Shown: piece by piece, positions 5,382 to 5,495 of the stretch | How the letters are laid out: the number at the start of each line of letters is the position of its first letter | Position numbering within the stretch: the stretch's first letter is position 1 | From: Anaerolineales bacterium UBA6663 | Lineage (GTDB): Bacteria; Chloroflexota; Anaerolineae; Anaerolineales; UBA6663 | Assembly: GCA_002455335.1 (NCBI GenBank) | Contig: DKKP01000395.1 | Coordinates: forward strand, 6,480-11,974 | Reading direction: 5' to 3' | DNA: 5,495 nucleotides | Notes under the pieces: model-generated | What the model was told of the DNA's origin: nothing | Database searches by the model: none | The model's input: only the letters and a program-made list of their open reading frames with translations | Made by a program: the position numbers and the translations under genes

Positions 5382-5495
5382 GCATGCCCGTCGCCACACC
5401 CGACGCGTTCACCCCATCGGCCCAACGCGCACATGGCCAACGCCCCATCTACCGCGTTCACCCCCTTCACCCGCGGGTAGAGACGGGGCATGCCC
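5382..5495. repeat. Non-coding tail with short inverted and direct repeats around GCATGC palindromes
   Basis: After purA no gene is supported. CGCGTTCACCCC occurs at 5404-5415 and again at 5453-5464. GCATGCCCGTC at 5382-5392 is the inverse of GACGGGGCATGC at 5482-5493 except for one extra G, so the two frame the region. CTACCGCG at 5449-5456 is the inverse of CGCGGGTAG at 5472-5480, again with one extra G, enclosing two TTCACCC copies. The window ends on the palindrome GGGCATGCCC (5486-5495). The pattern suggests a dispersed intergenic repeat element cut by the window edge, but other copies cannot be seen here. Confidence 0.45.

Noticed and set aside
5201..5491. Minus-strand 96-codon frame at the right end
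   Set aside because: Most of it lies antisense to the end of purA, it has no recognisable motif or promoter, and the rest is low-complexity repeat sequence.

Overview
The window is GC-rich bacterial chromosomal DNA. It carries four complete plus-strand genes and the first 23 codons of a divergent minus-strand gene that runs off the left edge. Gene content, the style of the PurA sequence, promoters positioned for leaderless transcripts, and low-complexity intergenic repeats suggest a free-living GC-rich bacterium. I lean towards Chloroflexota, but this is an impression from protein style and was not tested.

Layout: (1) Positions 1-98 hold the start of a divergent gene and a very short divergent promoter region in which two -10 boxes on opposite strands overlap. 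(2) Positions 99-1202 encode a family-4 glycosyltransferase. (3) Positions 1192-1400 are filled by an unusual head-to-head array: seven TAGTC-core units, a 19-nt centre, then seventeen units of an 8-bp repeat (consensus GACTACCC). The array begins inside the end of the first gene and finishes inside the TATAAT box of the next. (4) Positions 1408-2541 encode a second family-4 glycosyltransferase. (5) Positions 2569-3975 encode a membrane polyprenyl-phosphate glycosylphosphotransferase. (6) Positions 3977-4050 form a near-perfect 29-bp hairpin built from 7-bp units, which fills the gap up to the next ribosome binding site. (7) Positions 4062-5366 encode adenylosuccinate synthetase (purA). (8) Positions 5367-5495 are non-coding, with short direct and inverted repeats.

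The first three complete genes fit one job. The phosphotransferase would load the first sugar phosphate onto undecaprenyl phosphate at the membrane, and the two cytoplasmic glycosyltransferases would extend it. This is part of an exopolysaccharide or capsule cluster that probably continues to the left. purA is a housekeeping purine gene with its own Shine-Dalgarno sequence and looks functionally unrelated.

The proteins are ordinary members of known families. The less usual content lies between the genes: two intergenic elements of the same design (short tandem units on one side of a centre, inverted units on the other, filling the whole gap) but with different unit sequence and length, and -10 boxes placed exactly 12 to 7 nt before the ATG of both glycosyltransferase genes.
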